DNA of 64,000 nt, from positions 62,001-126,000 of the forward strand of contig NZ_JAMLIG010000001.1 of NCBI RefSeq assembly GCF_023954305.1. Reading direction: 5' to 3'. The notes beneath the pieces are model-generated. The model worked only from the letters and a program-made list of their open reading frames with translations, had not been told where the DNA came from and ran no database searches. Position 1 is the first letter of the stretch; each line of letters begins with the position of its first letter. Below are positions 17,585-24,623 of the stretch, piece after piece. Position numbers and translations under genes: made by a program. This DNA is from Mesorhizobium sp. (GTDB taxonomy: Bacteria > Pseudomonadota > Alphaproteobacteria > Rhizobiales > Rhizobiaceae).

Positions 17585-17619
17585 TATCCAGATTAGTACA
17601 CATAGTCCAAATCTGGATA
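17585..17619 (-). promoter_or_regulatory. Operator/promoter of the Xre-RES toxin-antitoxin operon
   Basis: TATCCAGATT (17585-17594) and AATCTGGATA (17610-17619) form a perfect 10-bp inverted repeat with a 15-bp spacer. On the - strand TTGTAA, 17 bp, TATGTG is a reasonable -35/-10 pair, with the -10 between the arms. Binding by the antitoxin is inferred from position. Confidence 0.65.
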
Positions 17620-17635
17620 TCTTACAAGTGTCGTC

Positions 17636-20600
17636 CTACTCCGCGGCCAAAGGCAGGTGATGGGCCGGTCTGGCTTGCATCGTCTGAACGTTCTCAGGAA
17701 GCCCGGCGTCGTCCTCCGGGTCGTCCTTCGGGTTCGGCTTCACCAGCCAGCGGAACAGGCGGGCAGTGCCCAGCGCCGCGTCGTCCATGATCGTGTAGAA
17801 GGACGGCACGAAGACCAGCGAGAGGAAGGTCGAGACCAGCAGGCCGCCGACGACGGCGACGGCCATCGGCGCGCGGAATTCGCCGCCGTCGCCGAGCGCG
17901 AGCGCTGCCGGTATCATGCCCGCCGACATGGCGATCGTCGTCATGACGATAGGCCGCGCGCGTTTGCGTCCCGCATCGACGATCGCCTCCTCGCGCGGCA
18001 TGCCGGCCTTCTGTTCTTCGATGGCGAAATCGACCAGCATGATCGCGTTCTTGGTGACGATGCCCATGAGCATCAGGATGCCGATGACCACCGGCATCGA
18101 GATTGCCGAATTGGTCAGCCACAGGCCCGCGACGACACCGCCGATCGACAGCGGCAGCGAGCCGAGGATGGTGATCGAGTGGAACACCGAGCCGAAAAGC
18201 AGGATCAGCACCACCAGGACCAGCATCAGGCCGGTCGTCATGGCCGTGGCGAATCCGGCGAATACTTCGCCCATGATCTCCGCCTCGCCGGTCTCTGCCA
18301 CCCGCACGCCGGCAGGCAGGTTCTTGACCTCTGGCAGGTTCTTGACGAATTCGAGCCCTTCGCCGATCTCGCTCTTGCCGGCCATGTCGGCCCCGATCAC
18401 CACGCGGCGCTCGCGGTTGAAACGCTGGATCGAGGACGGGCCCTGGCCGTAGGAAATCTGCGCGACGGACGACAGCGGCACCGAGACGCCAGCGGCGGTC
18501 TGCACCGGCAGCTGCGCGATCGTCGCCCAGTCGTTTCGGGCATCCTCGTTCAACTGCACCCGAATCGGGATCTGCCGGTCGCCCAGCGTATATTTTGCCA
18601 GGTTCGCGTCGATGTCGCCGATGGTCGCGACGCGGAGCGCCTCGGAGATCGCCGACGTGGTGATGCCAAGCTCCGCCATGCGCGACAGGTCGGGCCTGAC
18701 GATGACTTCCGGCCGGTCGAGCGCGGCGTTGGAGGACACGGCCCGGAACTTGCCGCTGGCGTTCATGGCGCTCTGGATCTTGCGCGCGGCGTCATCCAGC
18801 ACCGCGCCATCGGTGCCCATCACGCCGAAGGCGAGCTGCCGCTCGCCGCGGTCGTTGACGAAGTAGGCCTTCAGGTCCGGCACCGTATCGAGCACCGTCA
18901 GGATCTCTTCGCCAATCTGCCATTGCGGCCTGTCGCGTTCCGACTTGTGGACCAGGTCGACGATGACGGTGGCGCGGCGCGGCTCGATCGTCCCGGTCGG
19001 GCTCGACCCGCCGATGACATAGACGTTCTCGACCTCGGCCATTTGCCTGAGCTTGTCGGTCACCTCGTCCGTCGTGTCGCGCGTGTCGGCGAGCAGGCTG
19101 CCGGGCGGCAGTTCGAGCGAGACGATGATGCGGCTGGCATCTTCCTTCGGCATGAAGCCGGACGGCAGGAAGCCGGTCGCCCAGATCGACACGGAAAAGA
19201 ACACGACCCCGCCGACAAGCGTCACCCAGCGGTAGCGCAGGCTCGTGCGCAGCATCGACATGTAGGCGCGCATGACCCGGCCGGGCTTCGGCTCCTCGTG
19301 GCCGTGGCCGCGCAGGAAATAGGCGGCGAGCATCGGCGTGATCAGCCGCGCCACCAGCAGCGAGAAGAACACCGCGACCGCGACGGTCAGCCCGAACTGC
19401 TTGAAATACTGGCCCGCGATGCCGCCCATGAACGAGACCGGCGCGAAGACCGCCATGATCGTCGCCGAGATAGCGATGACGGCGAGCCCGATCTCGTCGG
19501 CCGCCTCCAGAGAGGCGCGCCACGGCGACTTGCCCATCTTCACGTGCCTGACGATGTTCTCGATCTCGACGATCGCGTCGTCAACCAGGATGCCCACGAC
19601 GAGCGTGATGCCAAGCAGGCTGACCAGGTTCAGCGAGAAGCCCATCATGTCGATCGCCCAGAAGGCGGGGATGATCGACAGCGGCAGCGCCACCGCCGAG
19701 ACGATGGTCGCGCGGAAATCGCGCAGGAACAGGAACACGACGATCACCGACAGGATGGCGCCCTCGAGCAGCGTCTCCATGGCGGAATCGAAATTGCCCT
19801 CGGTGAAGGTGACGGAATCGTCGACCTTGGTGATCTTGACCTCGGGATTGGCCTTTTCCAGATCGGCGATCGCGACCTTGACGCGCTCCGAAATGTCGAC
19901 GTCGCTCTCGCCCTTGCCGCGGAACACGCCGAATGACACCACCGTCTGGCCGTTGACCCGGGAAAAGCTCTGCGGCTCCTCCCAGGAATCAGTGACCGCG
20001 GCGACGTCGGATATTTTCAGTGTTCTGCCCCCGGCGACGGGGATCTGGAGCTCGCGCAGCTCGTCGATGGTGCGCGCCGAGCCGAGCGTCCTGATCGACT
20101 GGTCGAGCCCCGCGAAATCGCCGCTGCCGCCGGTGAGGTCCGCGTTGGAGGCACGCAGCGCGCGGTTGACGTCTGCGGCGGTGAGACCCAATGCGGTCAA
20201 CCGGTCCGGATCGACCTCCACCTTGATCTCGCGCGTCACGCCGCCATAGCGGTCGACCCGCGCCACGCCTTTGACACCCTGCAATTTGCGAATGATGGTG
20301 TCGTCGACATACCAGGACAGTTCCTCGATGGTCATGCCGGGCGAGGCAACGGCGTAGGTGAGGATCGCCTGGCCCTCGACGTCGACGCGATTGACCACCG
20401 GCGCGTTGGCGGTTGCGGGAAGATCCTCCTTGATGCGTTCGACGGCGTCTTTGGTGTCGGTCACGGCCGTCTGCGTATCGACTTCCAGGCGGAATTCGAC
20501 GACCGTCTGCGAGCGGCCCTCGGTAATCGTCGACATCACGTTCTTGACGCCGGCGATGTTGGCGACGGCGTCCTCGACCTTCTTGGTGACCTGGTTTTCC

Positions 20601-20782
20601 AGTTCGCTCGGCGCGACGCCCGGATCGACAACCGTCACCGAGACGATCGGCAGGTCGATGTTGGGGAAGCGCGTGATCGGCAGGCTGGCGAAGCTCATCA
20701 GCCCCAGCGCCATCAGTACGATGAACAGCAGGATCGACGGGATCGGATTGCGGATCGACCAGGCGGAGATGTTCCAATTCAT
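17636..20782 (-). CDS. RND efflux transporter permease (AcrB/MdtC-like)
   Basis: 1048-aa inner-membrane proton/drug antiporter of the resistance-nodulation-division type. It begins with NWNISAWSIRNPIPS and helix TM1, a large periplasmic loop follows (PNIDLPIVSVTVVDPGVAPSE region), then TM2-6 with the proton-relay aspartates in VGILVDDAIVEIENI, a second periplasmic loop after about residue 540 and the final helix bundle with GIVTKNAIMLVDFA. Length and layout are those of hydrophobe/amphiphile efflux pumps. The start overlaps the end of the adaptor gene by 4 bp. No outer-membrane factor gene is adjacent. Confidence 0.92.
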   Translation of the reverse strand: MNWNISAWSIRNPIPSILLFIVLMALGLMSFASLPITRFPNIDLPIVSVTVVDPGVAPSELENQVTKKVEDAVANIAGVKNVMSTITEGRSQTVVEFRLEVDTQTAVTDTKDAVERIKEDLPATANAPVVNRVDVEGQAILTYAVASPGMTIEELSWYVDDTIIRKLQGVKGVARVDRYGGVTREIKVEVDPDRLTALGLTAADVNRALRASNADLTGGSGDFAGLDQSIRTLGSARTIDELRELQIPVAGGRTLKISDVAAVTDSWEEPQSFSRVNGQTVVSFGVFRGKGESDVDISERVKVAIADLEKANPEVKITKVDDSVTFTEGNFDSAMETLLEGAILSVIVVFLFLRDFRATIVSAVALPLSIIPAFWAIDMMGFSLNLVSLLGITLVVGILVDDAIVEIENIVRHVKMGKSPWRASLEAADEIGLAVIAISATIMAVFAPVSFMGGIAGQYFKQFGLTVAVAVFFSLLVARLITPMLAAYFLRGHGHEEPKPGRVMRAYMSMLRTSLRYRWVTLVGGVVFFSVSIWATGFLPSGFMPKEDASRIIVSLELPPGSLLADTRDTTDEVTDKLRQMAEVENVYVIGGSSPTGTIEPRRATVIVDLVHKSERDRPQWQIGEEILTVLDTVPDLKAYFVNDRGERQLAFGVMGTDGAVLDDAARKIQSAMNASGKFRAVSSNAALDRPEVIVRPDLSRMAELGITTSAISEALRVATIGDIDANLAKYTLGDRQIPIRVQLNEDARNDWATIAQLPVQTAAGVSVPLSSVAQISYGQGPSSIQRFNRERRVVIGADMAGKSEIGEGLEFVKNLPEVKNLPAGVRVAETGEAEIMGEVFAGFATAMTTGLMLVLVVLILLFGSVFHSITILGSLPLSIGGVVAGLWLTNSAISMPVVIGILMLMGIVTKNAIMLVDFAIEEQKAGMPREEAIVDAGRKRARPIVMTTIAMSAGMIPAALALGDGGEFRAPMAVAVVGGLLVSTFLSLVFVPSFYTIMDDAALGTARLFRWLVKPNPKDDPEDDAGLPENVQTMQARPAHHLPLAAE

Positions 20783-21978
20783 TTGACGATGGCTCCCGCG
20801 GCGATCTCGCGGACGGGCGTGACCTTGTCGCCATCGGCGACAAAGGTGCCAGCGCGGCTGACGATTTCGTCGCCCTCGGCCAGGCCGGCGGCGACCTCAA
20901 CCTCGGCGCCGGCGCGCGCGCCGACTGTCACCGGCGTGGTGCGGATCGTGCCGTCGACCACCTTCTGCACATAGGCGTCTGCCCCCCTGTAGAGGAGTGC
21001 GGAGGCCGGCACCGCCAGCGCCTCCCGGCGCAGCGTCTCGATCGTGCCGCGGGCGAAGTTGCCAGAGCGGACGCTATCATGCGCCGGCAGTTCGATGCGC
21101 ACGGTGCCGAGCCGGGTCCTAGCGTCGATCTCGGGATCGATGAAGCGGATCCGTGCGTCCAGAGGATCGACCCCGGCGACGCTCACCTTCACCGGCATGC
21201 CTTGCTTGAGCTTGGCGAGCGAGGTCTCCGAGACGGTGGCGGCAAGCTCCAGTTCTCCGTCCATCGCGATCCGGAACAGCGGCCCTCCGGAGGCCGAGAC
21301 GATGCCGCCGAGCGTCGCATTGCGCGCCAGCACCAACCCGTCGGCCGGCGCGCGCACCTCGGTCTTTCCCAGCCGCTCTTCGACGTCTCGGCGCTGAGCC
21401 GCGATCACCGCGAGCTGCGCCTCGGCCGAGGCTACCGCCTTGCCCGCGGTTTCCAGCTGAGCTTGCGCGCTGTCGAGACCATTGACCGCGTTGTCCAGCT
21501 GCGACTGGGCGGCGACGCCCTTTTCCTGCAGCTTCCTTGCCCGTTCCAGCGTTTCCGAAGCCTGCCGAACGCTTACCTCCGCGCCGCTGACCTGCGCCTT
21601 GGCCTGTGCGACGCCCGCGTCGGCCTGAGCCTTGCTCGCGTCCAGTTGGACGAGCTGCGTTTCGAGAGCGGTCCGATCGAGCCGCGCGAGGACATCGCCC
21701 TTCTTCACCACATCGCCCTTGTCGGCATTGAGCTCGCGCACGATCAGGCCGCCCACGTCGACGCCGACCGCCGCCTCCTGCCGAGGGACGATGCTGCCGG
21801 TCACGTCGAGCGTCTCGATCAGTTCGTGGCGCGTCACGGCCGCGACACGGATCGCCGGCGCGTTTCGCGGCGCCTCGGCTGCGGTCGGCACGGCCTCGGC
21901 CAGCGCCACCGGCTCGGCAAGAGCCAACGCGCCCGCGAAGGCGGCCGTGGCAAGGAGATAGGAGATCAGACGGTACAT
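20779..21978 (-). CDS. RND periplasmic adaptor (HlyD/MFP family)
   Basis: 399-aa membrane fusion protein linking the RND pump to an outer-membrane channel. It has a signal peptide at residues 1-28, a lipoyl half-motif around residues 70-100 (VGGLIVRELNADKGDVVKKGDVLARL), a long Ala/Gln-rich alpha-helical hairpin at about 110-200, then the second lipoyl half (VRAPADGLVLARNATLGGIV) and beta-barrel and membrane-proximal domains. Although the N-terminus carries a cleavable-type signal, no lipobox cysteine is present. It forms an operon with the regulator upstream and the pump downstream. Confidence 0.9.
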   Translation of the reverse strand: MYRLISYLLATAAFAGALALAEPVALAEAVPTAAEAPRNAPAIRVAAVTRHELIETLDVTGSIVPRQEAAVGVDVGGLIVRELNADKGDVVKKGDVLARLDRTALETQLVQLDASKAQADAGVAQAKAQVSGAEVSVRQASETLERARKLQEKGVAAQSQLDNAVNGLDSAQAQLETAGKAVASAEAQLAVIAAQRRDVEERLGKTEVRAPADGLVLARNATLGGIVSASGGPLFRIAMDGELELAATVSETSLAKLKQGMPVKVSVAGVDPLDARIRFIDPEIDARTRLGTVRIELPAHDSVRSGNFARGTIETLRREALAVPASALLYRGADAYVQKVVDGTIRTTPVTVGARAGAEVEVAAGLAEGDEIVSRAGTFVADGDKVTPVREIAAGAIVK

Positions 21979-22030
21979 GGATGTCCTCGGTCGGATGCTG
22001 CGGCGCGCCGCGTCGTTCAGGCAGGCACTG

Positions 22031-22687
22031 CTATGTCTTGCGGCGGGGCCGAAGCATCGCTTCGACGGTCACCCGCATCAGCTTCTCGATATCCTCGAAC
22101 GTTACCCCCTGGGCCGGCAGATCGTTGATCGCCAGCCCCTCGCCGATGGCGATGACCATCGGCATGAACGCGTCGAGCTCGACCGCGGGCGCGATATCAC
22201 CCCTGTCGACGGCATCCTGGAGATATTTCCGGAATGCCTGCTGCACGTCACACATGGCCATCGTGCAGGTTCTTTCGATCGCCTCGTTGCGCATGGACTC
22301 GGCACGAATCTCGGCGAACAGCGGCGCATTCCCGCTCTCGTGCATGTGGCGCACATGAGCTATCGCCGCCGTGACGAACCCGTCGACCACGTCGGGGTTC
22401 TGGAACATGGCGGTGAAGATCTCGGCATCGTTGCGCCTGTCCGCCTCGGTAATCGCGGCGATCATCGCCTCCTTGGAGGGGAAGTAGCGATAGAGCGCGC
22501 CGGGGCTCATCCCGGCCTCCGCACAGATCTGGTGCATTGAGGCGCCTTGGAAGCCGGACCGGACGAAACACCTCTTGGCCGCGTCCATGACGCGGTGGAC
22601 CTGCTGGTCGCGCCGCTCGGCTCGGGACGCGGGTGCATCCGCGTCCACCGCGCTTTCGCCGTCCGTCATGAAGTCGAAGGCCGCCAT
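22031..22687 (-). CDS. TetR/AcrR family repressor of the RND operon
   Basis: 218-aa TetR-type regulator. The helix-turn-helix lies at about residues 30-75 (VMDAAKRCFVRSGFQGASMHQICAEAGMS, then GALYRYFPSKEAM). The ligand-binding C-terminal domain is divergent, as usual. It is the first gene of a three-gene operon with the adaptor and pump (52 bp gap). Two GATCATTC palindromes immediately upstream are probable operators. An ATG at 22669 is a second possible start since neither has a clear ribosome site. Confidence 0.88.
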   Translation of the reverse strand: MAAFDFMTDGESAVDADAPASRAERRDQQVHRVMDAAKRCFVRSGFQGASMHQICAEAGMSPGALYRYFPSKEAMIAAITEADRRNDAEIFTAMFQNPDVVDGFVTAAIAHVRHMHESGNAPLFAEIRAESMRNEAIERTCTMAMCDVQQAFRKYLQDAVDRGDIAPAVELDAFMPMVIAIGEGLAINDLPAQGVTFEDIEKLMRVTVEAMLRPRRKT

Positions 22688-22722
22688 GTCTTTATCCGGA
22701 CGCCGCCGGCACCTTGTTTAAT

Positions 22723-22758
22723 CGAATGATCATTCGCGATTTATGCGAACGATCATTC
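22723..22758 (-). promoter_or_regulatory. Tandem TetR operator palindromes
   Basis: CGAATGATCATTCG at 22723-22736 is a perfect 14-bp palindrome. GAACGATCATTC at 22747-22758 is the same element with one mismatched pair. Their centres are about 23 bp apart, roughly two helical turns. They lie 36-71 bp upstream of the tetR-like start, which fits autorepression of the tetR-mfp-rnd operon. Confidence 0.72.
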
Positions 22759-22882
22759 TCAGTCAATAGTGCCGCTGCCGGATTTCCGCAAAGGAAGGTC
22801 GGCACCGCGCACATCTTCGTGAGATCCGCGTTGCCTTCGCAGCGCAGGGTGGGTCACATGCGTCGTGTAACGGGAGAGAACC

Positions 22883-23404
22883 ATGCGCCGCACGATCGTT
22901 CCGGAAGCCCTGAAAGGCGTCTACCAGCAATGGCGATATGCGCCGGCGGTGGCCGTGAACGGCTTCATCCACGTTTGCGGCATTGTCGGCGTGAGCCCCG
23001 GCGGCGAGACGCCGTCGTGGCTGGGGGCCGAATCGTCTCAGGCCTTTGCGGGAGCGTCCTCCACCACTGCGGAAAGCGATGTTTCCCTTTCCGCGCTCCA
23101 AGCCGTGCGAGATCCGGAGGCTCAGTTCGCCGTCGCCTTCGAGACGATGCGCGACATCTTGCGCGAAGGCGGCGCCGACCTCTCGGACGTCGTCGAGATC
23201 ACCTCCTACCATGTCGGCATCTCGGTTCACATGGACGCCTTCATGCGTGTCTGGGCGCGCTATCTGAAAGAGCCCTACCCTGCCTGGACCGCCGTCGGCG
23301 TGGCCGAGCTGATCGTGCCGGGCGGGCTGGTGGAACTGCGGGCGGTGGCGGTGGAGCCGGCGGCTGAGCTTGCACGTGAAAGACGCATCAGCCATTTAAG
23401 CTAG
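22883..23404 (+). CDS. RidA/YjgF family protein
   Basis: 173-aa RidA-fold protein, a family of enamine/imine deaminases and related enzymes. The start follows GGGAGAG. Features are the VNGFIHVCGIVGV strand pair near the N-terminus, the AFETMRDILREGGADLSDVVEITSYHV block around residues 90-118, and the YPAWTAVGVAELIVPGGLVELRAVAV C-terminal strands, where RidA proteins usually have an Arg before the Ala-Val. Here that Arg is replaced by Trp-Thr, so canonical RidA deaminase activity is doubtful. Longer than typical RidA (about 130 aa) owing to an insertion at residues 45-70. Confidence 0.8.
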   Translation: MRRTIVPEALKGVYQQWRYAPAVAVNGFIHVCGIVGVSPGGETPSWLGAESSQAFAGASSTTAESDVSLSALQAVRDPEAQFAVAFETMRDILREGGADLSDVVEITSYHVGISVHMDAFMRVWARYLKEPYPAWTAVGVAELIVPGGLVELRAVAVEPAAELARERRISHLS

Positions 23405-23430
23405 GTAAGCTGTTTTGAAAGGATGCAGCT

Positions 23431-23679
23431 ATGGAGATTGGCGCTTTCGAAGCCAAGAACACGCTCGGCGCGTTGCTCGATCGCGTCCAGCAGGGCGAGG
23501 AGATCGTCATCACGCGTCATGGGAAGCGTGTGGCGAAGCTGATCCCTGCCGAGGGGGGACATGACGTCGATGCGGCCCTTCGTGCGGTAGAGCGCATCAG
23601 CAAACGTGCGAGAGAGCACGGAGAACCGAGTATCAGCGTCGAAGAGTGGAAGTCGTTCCGCGGCGAAGGCCGCCCGTGA
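23431..23679 (+). CDS. Phd/YefM-type antitoxin
   Basis: 82-aa antitoxin. The N-terminal DNA-binding domain shows the family pattern GAFEAKNTLGALLDRVQQGEEIVITRHGKRVAKLIP, and the C-terminal tail (ISVEEWKSFRGEGRP) should bind the toxin. AAAGGATG lies just upstream of the start. Its stop overlaps the toxin start (GTGA). Confidence 0.88.
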   Translation: MEIGAFEAKNTLGALLDRVQQGEEIVITRHGKRVAKLIPAEGGHDVDAALRAVERISKRAREHGEPSISVEEWKSFRGEGRP

Positions 23680-24086
23680 CGATCGTCGTCGACGCCTCCA
23701 TCGCACTCGCATGGGTACATGGCGACGAAAAAACTGATGCCGTCGAGATGATTTTTCAGCGGATCGGAACGACAGGCGCCGTCGTGCCGGTGGTTTGGCC
23801 CTTGGAAGTCGCGAACGCTCTGACTATGGCAGTCCGCCGCGGCAGGACGTCTCCTGCTTTGCGCGATCGCGCCCTTTCTGACCTCACCGAGGTGCCCATC
23901 AAGATAGACGACGAGACGAATGCCCTTGCGTGGACGGCGACGGTTAAGCTCGCGGACCTCCACCGTCTCACCGTCTACGACGCTGCCTATCTCGATCTTG
24001 CCCAGCGTCGCCGCCTGCCGCTGGCGACGCTCGAGACGGCATTGGCACGAGCCGCGAGAGCGTCGGGCGTCGCGGTCCTTCCTTGA
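23676..24086 (+). CDS. VapC-type PIN-domain ribonuclease toxin
   Basis: 136-aa PIN-domain RNase. Acidic active-site residues: Asp in IVVDASIAL (residue 6), Glu in WPLEVANAL, and Asp in LTVYDAAYLDLA. The position of the fourth acid reads LATLETAL, with Glu in place of the more common Asp. A GTG start at 23676 overlaps the antitoxin stop and gives the normal PIN N-terminus; a frame opening at 23646 would add a non-conserved leader. Confidence 0.88.
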   Translation: MTIVVDASIALAWVHGDEKTDAVEMIFQRIGTTGAVVPVVWPLEVANALTMAVRRGRTSPALRDRALSDLTEVPIKIDDETNALAWTATVKLADLHRLTVYDAAYLDLAQRRRLPLATLETALARAARASGVAVLP

Positions 24087-24107
24087 AGACCCGCATGCGG
24101 TGCGGAA

Positions 24108-24131
24108 CTCCGGGCCGGGCGCGGCCCGGAG
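24108..24131. terminator. GC hairpin between convergent genes
   Basis: CTCCGGGCC (24108-24116), a 6-base loop, then GGCCCGGAG (24123-24131): a perfect 9-bp stem between the convergent vapC-like and hypothetical genes. No strong U-tract follows on either strand, so termination efficiency is uncertain. Confidence 0.5.
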
Positions 24132-24146
24132 CCCAATTTGACGACC

Positions 24147-24548
24147 TTACTGAACGACCTCGATCTTCACCGTCTTGCTGTCGTTGTCGGAAAAGACCTC
24201 CATCTGCTCATGGTTGCCGACATAATTCGCCTCGTCATAGGCAAATGGAATGTCGGCGATCACCTGGACGCAGGTGAGGTCGGGGCTGGGCTCGACGATC
24301 GAAACCTTCACCCGATAGATCGGCGGGTTGGACTTCGAGTCACCCTCGTACGACGTCGCCGTCTCGTGACAGGGCGTCGGCGCGGTAATCGTGCCTCTCA
24401 GATGTATCCCGTCCGGCGGGGGTGGCATCTTGTCGACCCAGGCATACAGTCCTTCTGCTTGGATCGTTCCAACATCCTGGGAAAGCGCGCCGCCGCAGGC
24501 GCCCGCGCTCATCAGGGCTGCAAGCGATAGTCGTCCAAACGTCTTCAT
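24147..24548 (-). CDS. Small secreted protein of unknown function
   Basis: 133-aa product with a Sec signal peptide (MKTFGRLSLAALMSAGACGGALSQ; cleavage likely near residue 24). The ATG at 24548 is chosen because GGGAGGAA lies 7 bases upstream; a longer frame to 24608 lacks this. The mature part has two cysteines (TPCHET and LTCVQV) that could form a disulfide, and alternating strand-like sequence suggesting a small beta-sandwich. No family was recognised. It lies downstream of parC on the opposite side of a hairpin from the VapC-like gene. Confidence 0.6.
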   Translation of the reverse strand: MKTFGRLSLAALMSAGACGGALSQDVGTIQAEGLYAWVDKMPPPPDGIHLRGTITAPTPCHETATSYEGDSKSNPPIYRVKVSIVEPSPDLTCVQVIADIPFAYDEANYVGNHEQMEVFSDNDSKTVKIEVVQ

Positions 24549-24623
24549 CGAATGGTTCCTCCCGCACCGCATCTTTTGCGAGAATAGCACCAATCGGAAA
24601 TTGCGCAACTTATCCGGGAAAAT

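Noticed and set aside
17657..19936. 759-codon open frame on + strand
   Set aside because: Antisense to the RND permease. Its long Arg/His/Asp-rich low-complexity product is what a GC-rich codon-biased gene yields on the opposite strand.
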